64,000 nt of DNA, from contig CAWIUB010000001.1 in the NCBI GenBank assembly GCA_963839175.1, positions 120,986-184,985 of the forward strand, in the 5' to 3' direction. Positions within the stretch are counted from its first letter, which is position 1. Every line of letters starts with the position of its first letter. The DNA comes from CAWIUB01 sp963839175. GTDB taxonomy: Bacteria; Actinomycetota; Actinomycetes; Mycobacteriales; Jatrophihabitantaceae. The notes under the pieces are model-generated. The model was not told the origin of the DNA and ran no database searches. It saw only the letters and a program-made list of their open reading frames with translations. This document shows, piece after piece, positions 27,640 through 36,962 of the stretch. The translations under genes were made by a program, and so were the position numbers.

Positions 27640-27870
27640 TCCGCGTGCCGCGGCTCGGCGGATAACGATGACCCCGCCGTCACGCGAGGTGGACACCATC
27701 GGCTTCAGCGGGAAGGCGTTGCCCTGGCTCAGGCTGTGGAAGTCGGAATTGCAGACGTAGACGTTGCCGAAGAACGGACTCGACTCGGCGTTGTCCGCCC
27801 AGATCTGCTCCTTGTCCAGGCCGGAGCTGAACGAGCGCAACTTCCACACCGGCCCCGCTATTCGCCACCT
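27640..27870 (-). pseudogene. Sialidase/BNR-repeat-like gene fragment
   Basis: Minus-strand translation gives VWKLRSFSSGLDKEQIWADN, AESSPFFGNVYVCNSDFHSL and SQGNAFPLKPMVSTSRDGGV. This is a piece of an exported exo-alpha-sialidase-like beta-propeller containing one Asp-box-like SxDGG element. Both ends are missing. I see nothing recognisable in 27871-28478 up to the tRNA. Confidence 0.55.
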
Positions 27871-28479
27871 GGTCCACCACCGACAGCGTGACGACCGCAT
27901 GTGGGTGAAAGTCCTGCCACCCCTCATTCACTTCGGCGTGCACAAGATACCCGCGCCGCGCGCAGCTGATCCGGCCGATGGCCACCACACACTCGCACCA
28001 AGACCGGACACACACGCCCCCGGTCCTCATGCACCAGGTAACCGCAGGAACCGAGACGCCGTCACGCCTTGCCGTGATGCCGTTGCGGTTATAGATGCAG
28101 TTGCGTGGCGTCGGCTCCCATCAGCGCGAACCTCCACAACGGCGCGGTGTTAGCGCCAGCGGTCCTCTCGTGCAGTTGGGGTTCAATGTGCGGGATTCAA
28201 CCAGCCACAGGCCCTGAGAGGTTCGCACGACCGTCCGGGTCGCTAGCACTGTCCCTGTCCAGACCGGTTGCACCAGTCCAGTGTGCAGGAGCCGAGGGAA
28301 AGAGAAGGCGACAGCATCAGCACGTGAGACAGGCATGCATGCCATCGCCGACAGCGCAGACATCATATGAGCGAATCCTGCCGATAGCGCTTCCATGTCA
28401 TCGAGAATCAGCCACGCTTGATCAATTTCTGAGTAAGCGCCAAGTGCCTACAACCCGCAGAAACATTGGGCTGCACACC

Positions 28480-28522
28480 GAGCCGACGCCCGGATTCGAA
28501 CCGGGAACCGCCCGATTACAAG
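28480..28522 (-). repeat. Candidate right attachment site within tRNA-Thr
   Basis: This is the second copy of the 43-bp direct repeat (first at 8579-8621), inside the complete tRNA-Thr. It covers tRNA positions 32-73 and the next base. The crossover would lie in the anticodon loop, a common choice of tyrosine integrases. Confidence 0.7.
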
Positions 28523-28553
28523 TCGGGTGCGCTGCCAATTGCGCCACGCCGGC
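28481..28553 (-). tRNA. tRNA-Thr(TGT)
   Basis: The 73-nt cloverleaf has acceptor GCCGGCG/CGTCGGC (one G-U pair), D-stem GCGC/GCGC with an AATTGGCA loop, anticodon stem CCCGA/TCGGG with loop CTTGTAA (anticodon TGT, reading ACA), 5-nt variable loop, T-stem CCCGG/CCGGG with loop TTCGAAT, and discriminator T. CCA is not encoded. Its 3' end faces the putative island. Confidence 0.95.
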
Positions 28554-28670
28554 GAGCCACGGATACCGTCCGTGGACCTCACCAGAGTAGTAGCCGGGGC
28601 CCCGACCGTGTGCGTCGCGCAAAGGTACCGGCACACTGACCTACGCCACCGTAACCAGGTAGGGAGCCCT

Positions 28671-29375
28671 GTGAGCCGTCTTCGCAAACCCAAGGCCGGC
28701 TTCTGGATCAGGCTCTGTGTGGCGATCCTGTATCCGCTCGACGGTTTGCTCTTCCGCATCCGGTGGCGCCACGTGGAGCGAACGCCACCAGCTGGCGGCG
28801 TCATCATCGCCATGAACCACATCTCACACATCGATACCGTGTTGATGGCGCGGCTGGTCTGGCAGAGCGGTCGCATCCCACGTTTCATGATCAAGGACTC
28901 GGTCTTCGACAAGCCGGTGATCGGGCAGATCATGCGCGGGGCAAAGCAGATCCCGGTGGCACGCGGCACGACGGACGCGGCCCAGGCGCTGCATGCGGCC
29001 GTCGAGGCGCTCGATGCCGGCGAGGCCGTGATCATCTACCCCGAGGGGACGATCACCCAGGACCCGGCTCAGTGGCCGATGCAGGCAAAGACCGGCGTCG
29101 CCCGGCTGATCATGCTCGCCCCCGACGCACCCGTCGTCCCGGTCGGTCAGTGGGGCGCGCAACAGCAAAAGGCCGGCATGCTGCGTCGGCGCACCTGCCA
29201 GGCCTCGGTAGGCGAACCGCTCGACATGAGCAAGTATCGCGACGCCGAGGTCACACTCAGCACGCTGCGCGAGATCACCGACACTGTCATGGCGGCGATC
29301 CGAGTCCAGGTGGCCGAATTGCGTGGCGAGACCCCGCCGACTGAGTTCTTCCGGCCGCGCAAGAGGAAGAAGTAG
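28671..29375 (+). CDS. plsC: 1-acyl-sn-glycerol-3-phosphate acyltransferase
   Basis: The 234-residue protein starts at GTG 28671 behind AGGGAG. A hydrophobic N-terminus (WIRLCVAILYPLDGLLF) anchors it. The catalytic box NHISHIDTVL (NHxxxxD) is at about 55, the glycerolipid-binding IPRFMIKDSVFD follows, and YPEGTITQ (motif III) is near 115. It makes phosphatidic acid from lysophosphatidate at the inner membrane. It is intact, and is the first gene of the conserved block right of the tRNA. Several PlsC paralogues are usual in actinobacteria. Confidence 0.9.
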   Translation: MSRLRKPKAGFWIRLCVAILYPLDGLLFRIRWRHVERTPPAGGVIIAMNHISHIDTVLMARLVWQSGRIPRFMIKDSVFDKPVIGQIMRGAKQIPVARGTTDAAQALHAAVEALDAGEAVIIYPEGTITQDPAQWPMQAKTGVARLIMLAPDAPVVPVGQWGAQQQKAGMLRRRTCQASVGEPLDMSKYRDAEVTLSTLREITDTVMAAIRVQVAELRGETPPTEFFRPRKRKK

Positions 29376-29580
29376 CTCCGATTGACGCCGACTGACCGGT
29401 CGGTGTTCACTACGAACATCCAGACCGCTACGCCGGTCGGACGGCGCCGCTTGCTACTCGGTGGGGCGGATCCACGTCAGCCGATCGGAAAACCGTGAGG
29501 TGATCTCGCGTCGCGCCCAGCCAGCGCACCGCGAGTCACCCGCACCCGGTGCGGTCACCGACACCGAAGGAGGCTCCGCC

Positions 29581-30716
<1,136 letters not shown>

Positions 30717-30720
<4 letters not shown>

Positions 30721-31688
30721 CTGGACTGATTGCCCGCCGACCTGCGTCGGCGGGCAATCTCGGCCAGCGTCACGGCGACGGCTACCGACGCGTTGAGCGA
30801 CTCCACGTCGCCCATCATCGGTATCGACACCGTCAGATCGCAGCTGGCACCCACGAGGCGGGAAAGCCCCCGGCCCTCAGACCCGACCACGACCACGATC
30901 GGGTCGGCGGATACCGGGAGGTCGTCCAGCGACATCGTCCCGTCGGCGTCCAGGCCGACCGCGAACAGGCCGGCCCGCTTGCAGTCGGCCAGAGCGCGCA
31001 CCAGGTTGGTGACCCGGGCGATCGGGATGCGGGCCGCCGTGCCGGCCGAGGTGCGCCAGGCCGTGGCCGTCACGCCGGCTGAGCGCCGTTCGGGCACGAT
31101 CACGCCGTGCGCACCGAACGCGACGGCGGACCGGATCACCGCGCCGAGGTTGCGCGGGTCGGTCACCCCGTCGAGTGCCACGAGTAGCGGTGCGGTGGTC
31201 GACTGAGCCGCTGCCGCAAGCAGATCCGGGAGCTCGGCGTAACTGAACGCAGGCACTTGCAGCGCGATTCCCTGGTGCAGCAACCCCCCGGTCTTGCGGT
31301 CGAGTTCACCGCGGCTCATCTCGAGCAGCGAGATGCCCCGATTACTCGCCAGGCGCACCGCCTCGGTGATCCGTTCGTCGGCTTCGACACCGACCGCAAC
31401 GTACAGGGCCGTGGCCGGCACCCGGGCGCGTAGCGCCTCCGCTACCGGATTGCGTCCCACGAGCAGCTCCGCAATGTCGGCGGCGCGCGGTCGCGCAGTG
31501 GCGTGCCGCGACTGAGCCCGCCGGGCGGTCCCCGCGGCCCGCCGAGCGGCCGGATGACCGGTGCGGTCCTCGGCCCGCGGCGTCGGACCGCGCCCGCGCA
31601 ACGCCTGCTTGCCCTGCCCACCCGACCCGACCGTCGCGCCCTTCTTCGACTTGCGTACGGCGCCTTGACGCTGCGAATTCCCAGCCAT
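30717..31688 (-). CDS. rlmB: 23S rRNA (guanosine-2'-O)-methyltransferase RlmB / SpoU family
   Basis: A basic N-terminal extension (SKKGATVGSGGQGKQALRGR) precedes the substrate-binding domain (LLVGRNPVAEALRARVPATA). The SPOUT catalytic domain has motif 1 LDGVTDPRNLGAVIRSAVAF, motif 2 PIVVVVGSEGRGLSRL and motif 3 IPMMGDVESLNASVAVAVTL, forming the trefoil-knot SAM site. It methylates G2251 in the peptidyl-transferase P-loop. It lies 1 bp downstream of cysS in the same operon, as in mycobacteria. Confidence 0.9.
30728..30759. terminator. 14-bp perfect hairpin inside the 3' end of rlmB
   Basis: GATTGCCCGCCGAC (30728-30741) and GTCGGCGGGCAATC (30746-30759) enclose a CTGC loop. It lies 8 bp past the stop of the ABC ATPase gene yet inside rlmB coding sequence, so one hairpin can end plus-strand transcripts and also shape the rlmB mRNA end. 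Confidence 0.65.
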
Positions 31689-31689
31689 G

Positions 31690-33072
31690 TCAGCGAGCCT
31701 TCAGCGTCCAGCGCGGACCGGACGGCGTGTCCTCGACGAGCACGCCCGCCTCCCTGAGCTGGTCGCGGATCGCGTCGCTCGCCGCGAAGTCCTTACGGGC
31801 ACGTGCCGCATCGCGCTGGTCGAGGGCGACCAGGACGAGCGCCTCGACCGTCGAACCGAGATCAGACGAGCCGCGCTGCGCCCATTCGACTGGGTTGATG
31901 CCGAGGATCGACGTCATGGCCAGCACCTCGCGCACCGCTCGCCCCGCAGCCTGCGTGGCTCCACTGTCCAGCGCAACGTTGCCGGCGCGCACCGTCGAAT
32001 GCACCACGGCCAACGCGGCTGGCACGCCCAAGTCGTCGTCCATCGCGGTGGCGAACGCAGCGGGCACCGGGACCGTGTCGCCATCGGCGAACTGCGCTGC
32101 CCGCTCGACGAAGTTCTCGATCCCGCGATAGGCCGCCGCCGCCTCGTCCAGCGATCTCGGCGTGTATTCGATGCCGCTGCGGTAATGCGCGGCGCCCAGG
32201 TAGTAGCGCACCTCGACCGGACGCCACTTGCGCACGACGTCGCGGGCGACCAGGAAGTTGTCCATCGACTTGGACATCTTCGCGCCACTCACCGTAACGA
32301 GCCCGTTGTGCATCCAGTACCGGGCGAAACCGTCGCCGGCGCTCACCGACTGGGCGATCTCGTTCTCGTGATGTGGGAAGATCAAGTCCAGTCCCCCACC
32401 GTGAATGTCGAACGTCGGGCCGAGGTACTTGGTGGCCATCGCGGAGCACTCCAGGTGCCAGCCGGGCCGGCCGTTGCCCCACGGCGTCGGCCAGGACGGC
32501 TCGCCCGGCTTGGCCGCTTTCCACAGCGCGAAGTCGCGAGCGTCTCGCTTGCGCGCGTCGCCCAGGCTGTCGCCGGACGCCTGCATCTCGTCGACCTTCT
32601 GACCGGACAGCGCGCCGTAATCGGGGTACGAGCGCACGTCAAAGTAGACGTCGCCGTCCGCCACGTAGGCGTGTTCCCGCTCGATCAGCCGTCGCATGAG
32701 TTCGATCATCTCGGGGATGTGCCCGGTCGCCCGCGGGTCGTACGCGGCCGGCAAGCAGCCGAGCGCCGTGTAGGCGTCGATCACCTCTCGCTCATTCTCA
32801 TAGGCGAACGCCCACCACGGCAGGCCTGCCTCCGCCGACTTGGCAATGATCTTGTCGTCGATGTCAGTCACGTTGCGGATCAAGGTCACCTGGTAGTCGC
32901 GATGAACCAGCCAGCGGACCAGGACGTCGAAGCTCACCGCGGAACGCAGGTGACCGATGTGCGGTGGCCCTTGAACGGTGAGCCCGCACAGGTAGATCGA
33001 CGCGCTACCGGCTTCGAGCGGCTCGAACGGCCGCAACGAGCGGGTCGCGGTGTCGTACAGGCGCAGGCTCAC
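31690..33072 (-). CDS. cysS: Cysteinyl-tRNA synthetase
   Basis: The 460-residue class I synthetase starts at GTG 33072. Zinc ligands are in SIYLCGLTVQG and HLECSAMA plus HHENEIAQS. The HIGH motif is PHIGHLRS and the KMSKS loop is AKMSKSMDN; TDIDDKII and the C-terminal anticodon-binding helices are normal. It charges tRNA-Cys. The start region lies 98 bp from the divergent PLP-enzyme gene. Confidence 0.97.
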   Translation of the reverse strand: MSLRLYDTATRSLRPFEPLEAGSASIYLCGLTVQGPPHIGHLRSAVSFDVLVRWLVHRDYQVTLIRNVTDIDDKIIAKSAEAGLPWWAFAYENEREVIDAYTALGCLPAAYDPRATGHIPEMIELMRRLIEREHAYVADGDVYFDVRSYPDYGALSGQKVDEMQASGDSLGDARKRDARDFALWKAAKPGEPSWPTPWGNGRPGWHLECSAMATKYLGPTFDIHGGGLDLIFPHHENEIAQSVSAGDGFARYWMHNGLVTVSGAKMSKSMDNFLVARDVVRKWRPVEVRYYLGAAHYRSGIEYTPRSLDEAAAAYRGIENFVERAAQFADGDTVPVPAAFATAMDDDLGVPAALAVVHSTVRAGNVALDSGATQAAGRAVREVLAMTSILGINPVEWAQRGSSDLGSTVEALVLVALDQRDAARARKDFAASDAIRDQLREAGVLVEDTPSGPRWTLKAR

Positions 33073-33169
33073 TCGGGGCCCCCGCGGAATCGGGAGCGAC
33101 GCAAGCGACTACGTGGGGTATCCACCGCGCCATCCTAGTGGCGCAGGGCCGGCGGTAACGTCCCCTCAC

Positions 33170-34309
33170 ATGGCCCACCACGAGCTGCGTCCGGAGTCGG
33201 TAGTCGTCGCGAGTGGACGGCCCACCGAACCGACTCACCCGCCGCTGAATCCACCGATCGTGCTGTCTGCACCGTTTCGCCACGGCGCGGGCGAGAACCG
33301 CTACGTCCGCGATGTGGGCAGCCAGACGACGCAGGCGTTCGAGGCGGCCATCGGCGAACTCGAAGGGGGGACGGCCCTCGCCTTCAGCTCTGGCATGGCG
33401 GCCATCGCGGCGGTCGCCGACGGGCGCCCGGCGGGCTCGATCGCGGTCGTGCCGGTCACCTGTTATAGCGGGACGGTGTCGATCTTCGCCGAGCAACGCC
33501 GGCTGGGCCGGATGGTGATTCGCGAGGTCGACGTCACCGACACGGACGCGGTGCTGGCCGCGCTTCCCGGTGCCGGCCTGTTATGGCTGGAGTCCCCGAC
33601 GAACCCGTTGCTGGGCGTAGCCGATCTGCCGGTTCTGATCGAGGCCGCGCATGCGGCGGGCGCCCTCGTTGCCGTGGACTCGACGTTCAATACGCCGCTG
33701 ATACTGCGGCCGCTGGAGTTCGGCGCGGACCTGGTCATGCATTCGGTCACCAAGTACCTCTCCGGGCACTCGGACGTCCTGATGGGCGTGCTCGTCGCCG
33801 GTTCACCGCACCTGGCTGCGGAGGTGCGCGAGCGACGGGCGTTGACCGGGGCGCTGCCGGGGGCGCTGGAGTCCTACCTGGCGCTGCGGGGCCTGCGCAC
33901 ACTAGCGGTCCGGATGGACCGCGCGCAGGCCAGCGCGTTAGAACTTGCCGCCCGGCTGGCCCGCCACCCGGCGGTGACCCGGGTGCGCTTCCCCGGCCTG
34001 CCTGATGACCCATTCCATGCGCGCGCGGCCAAACTGCACGATGGGTACGGCGCGATGATCTCCTTCGACGTCGCCGGCAGCGCGGACGATGCCGAGCGGG
34101 TATGCCAGCGAGTGGAGCTGATCACCCACGCCACCAGCCTGGGCGGGGTGGAGTCGCTGATCGAGCGGCGGGCCCGCTACGCCGTGGACGCTGCCCACGG
34201 AACCCCCGAGACACTGCTGCGGCTGTCCGTGGGCATCGAACACGTCGAGGACCTGTGGGCCGACCTGGACCGGGCGCTGGGTACCGTCTTGGCCCCGGAG
34301 CAGCGCTGA
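33170..34309 (+). CDS. Cys/Met-metabolism PLP-dependent enzyme (cystathionine gamma-synthase/lyase-like)
   Basis: The 379 residues carry RYVRDVGSQTTQAFEAAIGE, ALAFSSGMAAIAAV, VTCYSGTVSIF, the cofactor Asp in VAVDSTFNTPLILRP, and the PLP lysine in MHSVTKYLSGHSDV. ATHATSLGGVESLIE-type C-terminal residues bind the substrate carboxylate. Whether it is a gamma-synthase, gamma-lyase or methionine gamma-lyase cannot be decided by eye. It sits between cysS and ispF on the opposite strand, an insertion relative to the mycobacterial order; a thematic link to cysteine supply is possible. Confidence 0.85.
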   Translation: MAHHELRPESVVVASGRPTEPTHPPLNPPIVLSAPFRHGAGENRYVRDVGSQTTQAFEAAIGELEGGTALAFSSGMAAIAAVADGRPAGSIAVVPVTCYSGTVSIFAEQRRLGRMVIREVDVTDTDAVLAALPGAGLLWLESPTNPLLGVADLPVLIEAAHAAGALVAVDSTFNTPLILRPLEFGADLVMHSVTKYLSGHSDVLMGVLVAGSPHLAAEVRERRALTGALPGALESYLALRGLRTLAVRMDRAQASALELAARLARHPAVTRVRFPGLPDDPFHARAAKLHDGYGAMISFDVAGSADDAERVCQRVELITHATSLGGVESLIERRARYAVDAAHGTPETLLRLSVGIEHVEDLWADLDRALGTVLAPEQR

Positions 34310-34355
34310 CACGCCGGCGGGGACACGGCTATGAGGCCAAGATGGGTCAGCTGGA

Positions 34356-34823
34356 TCAGTCGCGGCTGATCAGCGCGGTGGCGAGCGCCGCGATACCCTC
34401 GCCGCGGCCGGTCAACCCGAGACCGTCGCTGGTGGTCGCGGCCACCGCCACGGGAGCTCCCACGACAGCGGACAGGTTCACCTCGGCCTCCTTGCGCCGG
34501 GGCCCGATGCGTGGGGCATTGCCGATGATCTCGATGGCCACGTTGCCCACTGTCCAGCCATGGTCGGCCAGCCGGCGCACGACCTCGATCAGCAGGGTGG
34601 CCCCGGACGCCCCGGACCAGCGCGGGTCGTTCGTTCCGAAGACCGCCCCGACGTCGCCCAGCCCGGCCGCGGACAGCAGCGCATCGCAGGCCGCGTGCGC
34701 CGCGACGTCGCCGTCGGAGTTCCCGGAACAGCCGTCGACGCCCGGCCAGAGCAGCCCGGCCAGCCAGCACGGCCGGCCCGCCTCGATCGGATGGATGTCG
34801 ACCCCGATGCCGGTACGGATCAT
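34356..34823 (-). CDS. ispF: 2-C-methyl-D-erythritol 2,4-cyclodiphosphate synthase
   Basis: The 155 residues from ATG 34823 include the zinc site GVDIHPI, GNSDGDVAAHAACDALLSAA, IGPRRKEAEVN and ATTSDGLGLTGRGEGIAALA. It closes the MEP-pathway intermediate to the cyclodiphosphate. The first loop is slightly divergent (PCWLAGLLWPGVDG in place of the usual LAGVxWPG). The ATG overlaps the ispD stop by 4 bp. Confidence 0.95.
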   Translation of the reverse strand: MIRTGIGVDIHPIEAGRPCWLAGLLWPGVDGCSGNSDGDVAAHAACDALLSAAGLGDVGAVFGTNDPRWSGASGATLLIEVVRRLADHGWTVGNVAIEIIGNAPRIGPRRKEAEVNLSAVVGAPVAVAATTSDGLGLTGRGEGIAALATALISRD

Positions 34824-35497
34824 CGCGCCGCAACCGCTTCGGCGACCAGCAGATCCCACGGGTGGGTGATCTTGAACGCCTCGTCGGCACCCTCGACGAC
34901 CACCACCCGTCCGCCGCGCGCCTCGACCAGCCCCGCATCGTCCGTGGCGGCGTCCTCGAGCGCGGACTGGTGCGCCGCGACCAGCACCGAACGCCGAAAC
35001 CCCTGCGGTGTCTGCACCGCCCACAGCGTCGATCGGTCGATCGTTTCGACCACCGCGCCCGTGTCGTCGACCCGCTTAACCGTGTCGGTGACCGGGCGAG
35101 CCGGGATGACCGCGTCGGCTCCCTCGGCGAGGGCCGCCAGCACCCGGTCGATGACCGGCCCGGGGACGAACGGACGGGCGACATCATGGACGAGCACGGC
35201 ATCGATATCGGCCGCGATTGCCGCGAGCCCGCACGAGACAGACGCCTGCCGGCCGGCCCCGCCGGCGATCACCGCCGCCCCGCCCGCCAGGCTGGCGGCC
35301 CGCTCCACGTGCGCCGGAGGGGCCGCGACGACCACATCACGAACCCCGGGGTGGCCGGTGAAGGCCGGCAGCGCGTGCTCGAGCAGCGTCCGGCCGCGCA
35401 CCACGCAAAAAGCCTTGGGCAGGTCCGCCCCGAGCCGGCTACCGGATCCCGCGGCGACGAGAATGGCGGCAACCGTCAGTTGGACCGGCACCGCCAT
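34820..35497 (-). CDS. ispD: 2-C-methyl-D-erythritol 4-phosphate cytidylyltransferase
   Basis: The 225-residue nucleotidyltransferase has the CTP loop AAILVAAGSGSRLGADLPKA, the central VLVHDVARPFVPG, PVTDTVKRVD, and WAVQTPQGFRRSVL, FKITHPWDLL near the C-terminus. It makes CDP-methylerythritol in the MEP pathway. It is cotranscribed and overlapping with ispF and lies 33 bp downstream of carD, as in mycobacteria. Confidence 0.95.
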   Translation of the reverse strand: MAVPVQLTVAAILVAAGSGSRLGADLPKAFCVVRGRTLLEHALPAFTGHPGVRDVVVAAPPAHVERAASLAGGAAVIAGGAGRQASVSCGLAAIAADIDAVLVHDVARPFVPGPVIDRVLAALAEGADAVIPARPVTDTVKRVDDTGAVVETIDRSTLWAVQTPQGFRRSVLVAAHQSALEDAATDDAGLVEARGGRVVVVEGADEAFKITHPWDLLVAEAVAAR

Positions 35498-35530
35498 CTG
35501 AGACGTTCAGGTTGAGGCGTTCAGCGTGGC

Positions 35531-36022
35531 TTAGGCAACAGCCTCGGCGAGCACCTCGTCCAGGACGAGCTCGGCCTTGTCCTCGTTGGTGCCCTCGGCA
35601 AGCGCCAGCTCACTGACCAGGATCTGGCGCGCCTTGGCCAGCATGCGCTTCTCGCCGGCCGACAGGCCGCGATCCTTGTCGCGCCGCCACAGATCGCGCA
35701 CTACCTCGGCGACCTTGTTCACGTCGCCGGAGGCAAGCTTCTCACCGTTCGCCTTGTAGCGCCGCGACCAGTTGGTCGGCTCCTCGGTGTGCGGTGCACG
35801 CAGCACCTCGAAGACCCGGTCGAGACCTTCCTGCCCGACGACATCGCGCACCCCGACGATCTCGGCGTTGAGGGCCGGCACGAGAACGGTCAGATCACCC
35901 TGGGCGACTTTCAGAACCAGGTAAGTCTTCTGCTCTCCTTTGATGGTGCGCTGCTCGATTGCCTCGATTTTCGCCGCCCCGTGATGGGGGTAGACGACGG
36001 TCTCGCCGACCTTGAACGTCAT
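35531..36022 (-). CDS. carD: CarD-family RNA-polymerase-binding regulator
   Basis: The 163 residues show the N-terminal RNAP-interacting tudor-like domain (FKVGETVVYPHHGAAKIEAI, DLTVLVPALNAEIVGVRDVV) and the C-terminal helical DNA-binding domain (NWSRRYKANGEKLASGDVNK, RDLWRRDKDRGLSAGEKRML). It stabilises open complexes at housekeeping promoters. It heads the carD-ispD-ispF run. Confidence 0.95.
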   Translation of the reverse strand: MTFKVGETVVYPHHGAAKIEAIEQRTIKGEQKTYLVLKVAQGDLTVLVPALNAEIVGVRDVVGQEGLDRVFEVLRAPHTEEPTNWSRRYKANGEKLASGDVNKVAEVVRDLWRRDKDRGLSAGEKRMLAKARQILVSELALAEGTNEDKAELVLDEVLAEAVA

Positions 36023-36252
36023 GTGCGCGGGCCCCTTTCGACTCTTAACAGAATATCACGTAGCGCCCTCCGAAGCCGGACGGAACATCCGCTTTTGCCC
36101 ACTGGCGGTTTCGGCCCCGACGCGCTAGCCGATGCACTTTTCGCCAGTGTGCGGAGACATCATCCGACTGCGCTGCACGAACCGGGGCCGGCTCGCTAGG
36201 CTGTGTGCCGGTCTTGCGCTGCGGGCCGCGACACTGACAGGAGTCGGACGAC

Positions 36253-36918
36253 GTGATGGCACAGCCGGATACTGCTCGCGTGTCGCGGGCTCGCAGGATC
36301 GGCGCGGCTGGTCTCACTGCGGCAGCTCTCGTCGCGCTGACCAGCTGCGCCGCGGGGCAGGTGGCGGGCTCGGCGAATCAGACCCCGGCCGTCGACGGTG
36401 TCGCAGCCAACATCGGCTTGATCAACCTGCGCGCGGTCGCCGTCGTGGCGCCCCCTGACAAGAGCTACCCGAAGGGCGGCGACGCACCGCTGCAGCTCGT
36501 CTTGATCAACTCCGGGATGCGGAGCGACACGCTCACCAGCGTCACGTCCGATATCGCCGCCGGGTCAGCGTTCTACCCCACCGGCACCGACGCGCTGTCC
36601 GCATCGGGCACGTCGAGTAGCGCCACCACGGGCGCAACATCGCCATCGAGCAGTGCGATCACGTTGCCCGTCGTGCCCACTCTCGCCGGCATCGAGGTTG
36701 TCCCCGGCGAACGGCTCTCGATCGGGCTGGCCGACACCGATAAGGCGATCTTGCTGCACGGGCTGACCCAGCAGCTGTTCCCCGCCGAGTCGTTCAAGGT
36801 CACGTTTGCGTTCCAAAATGCGGGCAGTCAGACGTTCTCGGTCGCCGTACACCTGGGATCGGCGCCCTCGAACCGGCCGTCAGAGCCTTCGGCGACCGCG
36901 CCAAGCGTGGAGCCATAG
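36253..36918 (+). CDS. lpqE: LpqE-like lipoprotein
   Basis: GTG 36253 (or ATG 36256) follows an ACAGGAG site. The signal peptide AGLTAAALVALTSCAAG has a lipobox ending at Cys. The mature domain (NIGLINLRAVAVVAPPDKSY, LQLVLINSGMRSDTLTSVTS, FKVTFAFQNAGSQTFSVAVH) is an Ig-like fold similar to copper-binding PCuAC-type lipoproteins, with a Ser/Thr/Ala-rich insertion. The name rests mainly on its place between carD and radA, where mycobacteria have lpqE. Function unknown. Confidence 0.65.
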   Translation: MMAQPDTARVSRARRIGAAGLTAAALVALTSCAAGQVAGSANQTPAVDGVAANIGLINLRAVAVVAPPDKSYPKGGDAPLQLVLINSGMRSDTLTSVTSDIAAGSAFYPTGTDALSASGTSSSATTGATSPSSSAITLPVVPTLAGIEVVPGERLSIGLADTDKAILLHGLTQQLFPAESFKVTFAFQNAGSQTFSVAVHLGSAPSNRPSEPSATAPSVEP

Positions 36919-36962
36919 CAGCGAAGGCTGGGCCACCGATTCTGTCGGCCTCGCGTCCTAAC

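Noticed and set aside
8622..28479. Integrase gene for the tRNA-flanked island
   Set aside because: No tyrosine or serine integrase motifs were found inside; the only recombinase-like pieces are the IS3 fragment, which would not target a tRNA.
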